The notes below the pieces were generated by a model. That model made no database searches. It saw only the letters and a list, made by a program, of their open reading frames with translations, and was not told the DNA's origin. 64,000 bases of DNA from Trichomonas vaginalis G3 (Eukaryota > Parabasalia > Trichomonadida > Trichomonadidae): positions 25,699,300-25,763,299 of the forward strand of contig NC_067204.1 of the NCBI RefSeq assembly GCF_026262505.1. Reading direction: 5' to 3'. This document shows, in pieces, positions 61,601 through 64,000 of the stretch; position 1 is the first letter of the stretch; each line of letters opens with the position of its first letter. Made by a program: the position numbers and the translations under genes.

Positions 61601-61657
61601 GTTTTCTTGATCCATAAGCTCTAATTGTTCAGTTAATTCGGCAATTTCATCATCCAT
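55679..61657 (-). CDS. Giant coiled-coil protein
   Basis: 1992 residues from the ATG at 61655-61657 (MDDEIAELTEQLELMD). The frame is open a further 68 codons upstream, but that part (CFFSKFSYFSYFYNG...) is unlike coding sequence. Nearly the whole length is E/K/Q/N-rich heptads. Three almost identical 35-residue units (LINDLSNENEELQKAVDEK, five heptads each) lie at 59342-59656. The last 130 residues differ: basic, with SLAPVLGIDSTEINFD and ISREARWREKYQNAKQII, a possible globular or targeting tail. Such proteins are often annotated 'viral A-type inclusion protein' in trichomonads; tethering on Golgi, centrosome or cytoskeleton is plausible but unproved. Confidence 0.88.
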   Translation of the reverse strand: MDDEIAELTEQLELMDQENTELKQKLDEITSERDNLKNSNSQLSAEIEELKKKVETENNDEEINELTEEIESLSAELEQEKTKNENLNKEIETLKQDYENKIKELSESSKSKESGHSDDGEVISELEDEINRLKEELDKSKSHNTELEAILQENEEKLNSKSQESTDSEQKIKELTETIQSLQNSNTEMQNSQDDLKNQIEKLKKIINQKDDDISKHLSDIQALQTEIENSDKENQEIQQEKQKLIDELNEKNQQLTDQLKESQENYEKLKSESNDEKVGQNELNEKLLAAESDINDLKSQIESNNQQISEYNSQISELQQKVDKYKVSNDQLTASQAELSQKLEDSTSEIEKLKSENNEKSQAITDLQSSNNTNNENLLKQLDLLSSKISELENSSLALKSENKTLTEQIGSLDHENSKLKRDFEVLSNEKSKLQKENDKVKADIEQLSLSNSDEIGKLNDLIQSKDNQISELQKENDENMTNKAKLEEEIKRSAEEIENKEKEIESLNSQLENLKKSMEESEEGDKKTLVEMNQKISDLNSMISENEKIIEEKQSEIDQKQSEIDSLSHENQDLQQKLDEMKQNYEDEKSKLISEKESVDHELNELKNKSEQEKSQNEEKIEKLNKEIEEINKQNEELSKQNNDEFSNLIQEKNNEINKLNEELQKEKEEKEKLINDLSNENEELQKAVDEKENEINDFKKEKEEKEKLINDLSNENEELQKAVDEKENEINDFKKEKEEKEKLINDLSNENEELQKAVDEKQNEINDFKKEKEEKEKSVEELQKQTEEKENEINELKKQIEDLSKEKEELQKVVDEKENELSDLKKENDEKQNEINKLNEELQKQTEDLSKEKEELQKVVEERENEINELKKQINDLSNEKEEKEKQIEELQKQTEEKENEIEDLSTDKDNEINELKNQIEDFQKEKEEKEKSVEELQKQTEEKQNEINEPKKQIEDLSNEKEEKENELSDLKKEINDSSNEKEGKQKVIEEKENEINELKKQIEELQQQIEEKQNEINEKDKLIEDLSKQKEENEEETVKQINEKEDEMNEIKKQIEEKDKQINELKEELQKQTEEKETEINELMNQIEDLQKQIDEIKNQNENLQKEKENSLNEMNKQIDDLQKEKEETEKALIEENEDYKNQLSELKKQIEDLQNENEEKVENLKKENEEFNNEIKDLQDQIELLKKSMSESEDKDQKFVIELNQQIEKLKQKVSDEKDLIQVKDEEIIDLKQKNTDLSEQNNKLNEDKNELEKQIEELAQKLSDESEKEKLKQEINELKSEKENSEKDFNKKLENLTQKVTELEDSISQKTREIDEAETAKEDISLKLDNLAEENEKLSQNLSEIYEKLNEKVTETEKLQKENEDLKSENELLKKDSDSAQEELMKENENLKKENGEITEKIEELQKEIGERQKTVEDLKQKIEEINSQNAEESEKNQKEIDDLTQEIEEINQKLDEKQKENDDLKKEKENLQKEVDEIKKNFEENQNQIENLQKENDDLKKGMNQSSEEKQKEIEEIKKNFEEKQKEIDDLTQENEEMNQKLDEKQKEIEEIKQKIEENQKQNVDLKKEVEDLTQEIEKLEEQKSQKEENVNSEQENLQKQIEELKNEKETISNELESKTKHNEKLVSSLQEFAKKNAELDITIERLTQEKEVLINNVNDLQNNVDAEIRDLKVKLQEKDEEIDGLNEQIEQIIKENNDLKQKQEENQKENEQKQKENEDLKKEVDDLTQEIEKLEEQKSQKEEENVNSEQENLQKQIEELKKEVEQYKKQNEDLIEENEEMDEKMKILQKQIEEIKETNEESSEQIYALKKDLEIAEQEKERIVKMEREQNMKEISQLKFEVEEKRRISEEYQNKCQSIAEEFKQREKKVLAEVEKKFNMFKSAIDKIVSKLQIVDNKLNNIKAIEKTVIESLAPVLGIDSTEINFDVSSITPLVEKAKRHISREARWREKYQNAKQIIYAIQTIIKSEDPQNCISQLNSLFE
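59342..59656 (-). repeat. Three tandem 105-bp units inside the coiled-coil gene
   Basis: Units start at 59342, 59447 and 59552, exactly 105 bases apart, and are nearly identical. 105 bases are 35 codons or five heptads, so the coiled-coil register is kept. Confidence 0.9.
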
Positions 61658-62035
61658 TTCGTATAAAAAAAATTGAAATTTTTTATTTTGAATTGAAAAT
61701 TGGTTGATCTTGTTACATCTTGATTCCATTTTATTCGTGCTGGGTTGTATGCGATTTCCATTATAAAAATATGAAAAATATGAGAATTTGGAGAAAAAAC
61801 AATCTAAATTTATAAATTTACTCTGTTGTTTAGCATAGTAGATATTCACATTAGAAATCAAACATTTTCATCAGTCCCTTTTAGATGAAAACCAAACCTC
61901 CAATAAATCAATATCTCAAAATCAAAGAAAAACAAATTTAAATAAATATATGTTCATTTTTAGAAACGAGGATATTGATTATTCCAAGAAAGAAGTTTGA
62001 ATATTATTGTTGGTTTTTTTCATAATTTTTTTATC
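61658..62035. other. Divergent promoter region
   Basis: AT-rich, between the starts of the coiled-coil gene (-) and the BTB/F5-8C gene (+). No gene; no clear initiator. Confidence 0.5.
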
Positions 62036-63277
62036 ATGGGGCAAATAACGAAATCATGCAAAGAATTAAAGCGTGTTGGCATTCTGACAGAGTGTGGACG
62101 ATTTAATATCAATATTAATGGTCGAATAATCAAAACAAAGAAGTCATCTGCAGTTTGTTTTTCAGATTTAATCCAAGAAAAATTTTTAATTAATAAATCA
62201 ATATCATCATATCAAATAAATCTAGATCTCAAATGTAAAGATTCAATTGACATACTTTCAGAGTTTCTTGAAACAGGAAAACTTGACTTTGAAGAAGATG
62301 AATCACATTATCATGATATATTTGAAATTGGAAAACATTTTGGAAATCAATTATTCATACAATTATATACAGAACATGTTAAATTAGACAAATCTATTAC
62401 AAAAGAAAACGTTTTTCAAAAGTATGAAATTTCAGTTTTTGAAAATGATATTATAACAGAAAACGAATGCATTAGATTCATTTCATCACATTTGTATTGT
62501 TTAGATGACAAAGATATCATTGAACATTTCGCAAAAAATGGCTATGAATTTTGTGAAAAAATCATTACCTCAGACGAATTAAAGATCGACAACGAAGATC
62601 ATTTATCTCTTTTACTTTTATCAATCTGCAAACAGAATGATACATTGTTTGACTTATTTAGATACATCAAACTTACATTTTGTTCACGAGAAACATATGA
62701 CATAATTTATAATTTTTGTATTGAACATTCATTCGAAGGAGTTCTTCTTTCTATATATAACGAAACATTAAAGAATTATCATTCAAATCTTCGAGAAAAA
62801 ATTGAAATCTCAAATAACTCTATTTGTGCTTATGAATCTATGTTAGTAGATTATAAAGAAATTAAAATGGAATTTACAGCTTCATCTGTTGCAAATGGAA
62901 GAAGTTTATCAGATATAAATTCTTATCGAAATGATGCTAATTTCTATACTTGTAGTTATCCTAATTCATGGATAAAAGCTGATCTAAAAGGATATAAATT
63001 AAAACCAACATCTTATAAGTTACACCCAACAGTTAGGTATGATACTCATTTATTGAGGAGATGGAAGTTAGAAGGAATCAAAGAAGATGGAACAACTGTT
63101 GTATTAGATAATGATAAATATTATGAATTTAAACAAAGCGAAATCAAAGAGTTTCCACTTCAAACAAACGAATATTTTGTATCTTTCAAATTAACTCAAA
63201 CTGGAAAGGATTCAAACAATTGTGATATTTTGCGAATAAATATTTTTGATTTCAAAGGTAAATTAACAAAAATATAA
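62036..63277 (+). CDS. BTB-like and F5/8 type C (discoidin) domain protein
   Basis: 413 residues from the first in-frame ATG (MGQITKSCKELKRVG). A BTB/POZ-like fold at about 20-115 (FNININGRIIKTKKSSAVCFSDLI, ILSEFLETGKLDF) is followed by a BACK-like helical region (about 130-250). A C-terminal discoidin-like domain spans about 275-410 (SSVANGRSLSDINSYRNDA, SWIKADLKGYKLKPTSYKL, RYDTHLLRRWKLEGIKEDGT). This is a large trichomonad family. By analogy with BTB-BACK proteins it may be a cullin-3 adaptor whose discoidin domain binds the target; this is inference. Confidence 0.82.
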   Translation: MGQITKSCKELKRVGILTECGRFNININGRIIKTKKSSAVCFSDLIQEKFLINKSISSYQINLDLKCKDSIDILSEFLETGKLDFEEDESHYHDIFEIGKHFGNQLFIQLYTEHVKLDKSITKENVFQKYEISVFENDIITENECIRFISSHLYCLDDKDIIEHFAKNGYEFCEKIITSDELKIDNEDHLSLLLLSICKQNDTLFDLFRYIKLTFCSRETYDIIYNFCIEHSFEGVLLSIYNETLKNYHSNLREKIEISNNSICAYESMLVDYKEIKMEFTASSVANGRSLSDINSYRNDANFYTCSYPNSWIKADLKGYKLKPTSYKLHPTVRYDTHLLRRWKLEGIKEDGTTVVLDNDKYYEFKQSEIKEFPLQTNEYFVSFKLTQTGKDSNNCDILRINIFDFKGKLTKI

Positions 63278-63375
63278 TTATCTTTGAATACTTATAATTC
63301 ATAATGTGATAGCTTACTGAATTTCATTATAAAGTATTATATATTTAAAATACAAACAAAATAAATATAAAAAAG

Positions 63376-64000
63376 TTATTTTTCTTCTTCGAGATTCCAT
63401 TCTGCTGCAGCTTCGAGGAGATTTCTTGCTGCATCTTCTCCTTCTTCTGGGAAAACTAATTCGCCATCGATTTCCTTTGGTAAAGCAGCATCTACTGCAT
63501 TTCGTGTTTCTTCATCTCCAAATTCTTCTTCAAACTCAACACGAAGTTTTCTTATCTTTGCACGTGATAATTTATCTGACGACATCTTTTCTTCAGCCAA
63601 TGAAAACAATTGTCTCGCGTAATCAACTTTCCCTTTCGTTCCTGCTTCAAATGATATCCAATCTCTCCATGTCTCGAATTTGTTGCTTGTTTCAGTAAGA
63701 TTCTGGTAAAGTTGTGAAACTTTTTCGAGATTTCCAATGTGACTTTCGAAATCAATGTAAGTTGACCATATTAAGTCCTTTTCTTCAATGTATTCGCAAT
63801 TAACAGCCTTTTCCAGTATTTCTCGTGCGGAATCTTCGTTTCCTCGTCGAACTTCAAACATCGCGAATCTTGTCCACGCCAAAAGGAATTGCGGCTCTTT
63901 TTCTATGAAGTCTTGGTATAGTTTACGGACTTTGTCGAAGTTCTGAAGCAATCCTTCCATTTCTATGTAAGATCTGTAAATTGAGCAACATTTCAGCTGA
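63376..64000 (-). CDS. CLF1: Crooked-neck/Clf1 (Syf3) splicing factor, C-terminal part
   Basis: Open to the right edge of the window; 207 codons plus stop visible. HAT (half-a-TPR) repeats of about 34 residues show the W..Y/F..E pattern: VRKLYQDFIEKEPQFLLAWT with FAMFEVRRGNEDSAREILEK, IWSTYIDFESHIGNLEKV, and ETWRDWISFEAGTKGKVDYA. The end is acidic (LLEAAAEWNLEEEK). The F..E..GN...AR phrase, the number of repeats and the acidic tail fit Clf1/CRNKL1, a scaffold of the NineTeen complex in the spliceosome. Rna14- or Prp6-type HAT proteins are less likely alternatives. The ATG at 63958-63960 is internal. Confidence 0.75.
   Translation of the reverse strand, partial: QLKCCSIYRSYIEMEGLLQNFDKVRKLYQDFIEKEPQFLLAWTRFAMFEVRRGNEDSAREILEKAVNCEYIEEKDLIWSTYIDFESHIGNLEKVSQLYQNLTETSNKFETWRDWISFEAGTKGKVDYARQLFSLAEEKMSSDKLSRAKIRKLRVEFEEEFGDEETRNAVDAALPKEIDGELVFPEEGEDAARNLLEAAAEWNLEEEK

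Noticed and set aside
55755-61610. Several 60-106 codon frames on the plus strand opposite the coiled-coil gene, phenylalanine- and serine-rich
   Set aside because: They are the complement of Glu/Lys/Gln-rich heptads and have no independent support.
1-64000. CRISPR arrays, bacterial operons, ribosome binding sites, rRNA genes
   Set aside because: The window is eukaryotic; I saw no regularly spaced repeats, Shine-Dalgarno signals or rRNA sequence.

Overview
The window is eukaryotic, AT-rich, and almost certainly from a trichomonad parabasalid (Trichomonas/Tritrichomonas type). The evidence is the combination of a Maverick/Polinton with a protein-primed polB, a Tvmar1-like mariner with 28-bp ends, BspA-type leucine-rich surface proteins, DUF3447-ankyrin proteins, ALK-like glycine-rich proteins, BTB plus F5/8C proteins, TKL kinases, very long coiled-coil proteins, and genes that are mostly uninterrupted by introns. 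I cannot settle the genus from sequence alone.

Layout. 1-9.8 kb is part of a Maverick/Polinton: a decayed phage-collar/tail-fibre-like gene (+), then on the minus strand a small cysteine-containing gene, a retroviral-type integrase, protein-primed DNA polymerase B and two unrecognised proteins. A mariner element (1155-2459) has jumped into the small gene. All five minus-strand Maverick genes carry the same T-rich/CTTAC-like element directly against the start codon, which looks like an element-specific promoter. 9.8-41.9 kb is mostly chromosomal genes with long empty spacers: TKL kinase, SMP-domain lipid-transfer protein, BspA-like surface protein, glycine-rich proteins, EF-hand protein, RRP9/U3-55K, SAPS-type phosphatase subunit, NIFK/Nop15, AAAP amino-acid transporter and cohesin SCC3/STAG. 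The spacer at 19.5-20.0 kb holds a compact, GC-rich block of near-perfect hairpins with a duplicated two-hairpin module and a closing outer stem; nothing else in the window explains it. 42.4-55.2 kb is an accessory cluster: five relatives of a fusion family (conserved helical N-domain, two ubiquitin-like domains, and a C-terminal KPVIYLYP domain that resembles bacterial proteins), two start-less beta-helix-like surface-protein copies, a DUF3447-ankyrin gene broken by one stop codon, and a RhoGAP-like fragment. 55.7-64 kb holds a 1992-residue coiled-coil protein, a BTB/F5-8C protein and the 3' part of a crooked-neck/Clf1 splicing factor gene that runs off the window.

How the genes work together. 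RRP9 and NIFK serve ribosome biogenesis and Clf1 serves splicing. SCC3 serves chromosome cohesion and has two E2F-type sites upstream. The surface and ankyrin/ubiquitin-like genes are expanding, recombining families. There is no operon structure; each gene appears to have its own short promoter. Several genes have no ATG where the longest open frame begins, so I moved starts to the first in-frame ATG and say so where it matters.
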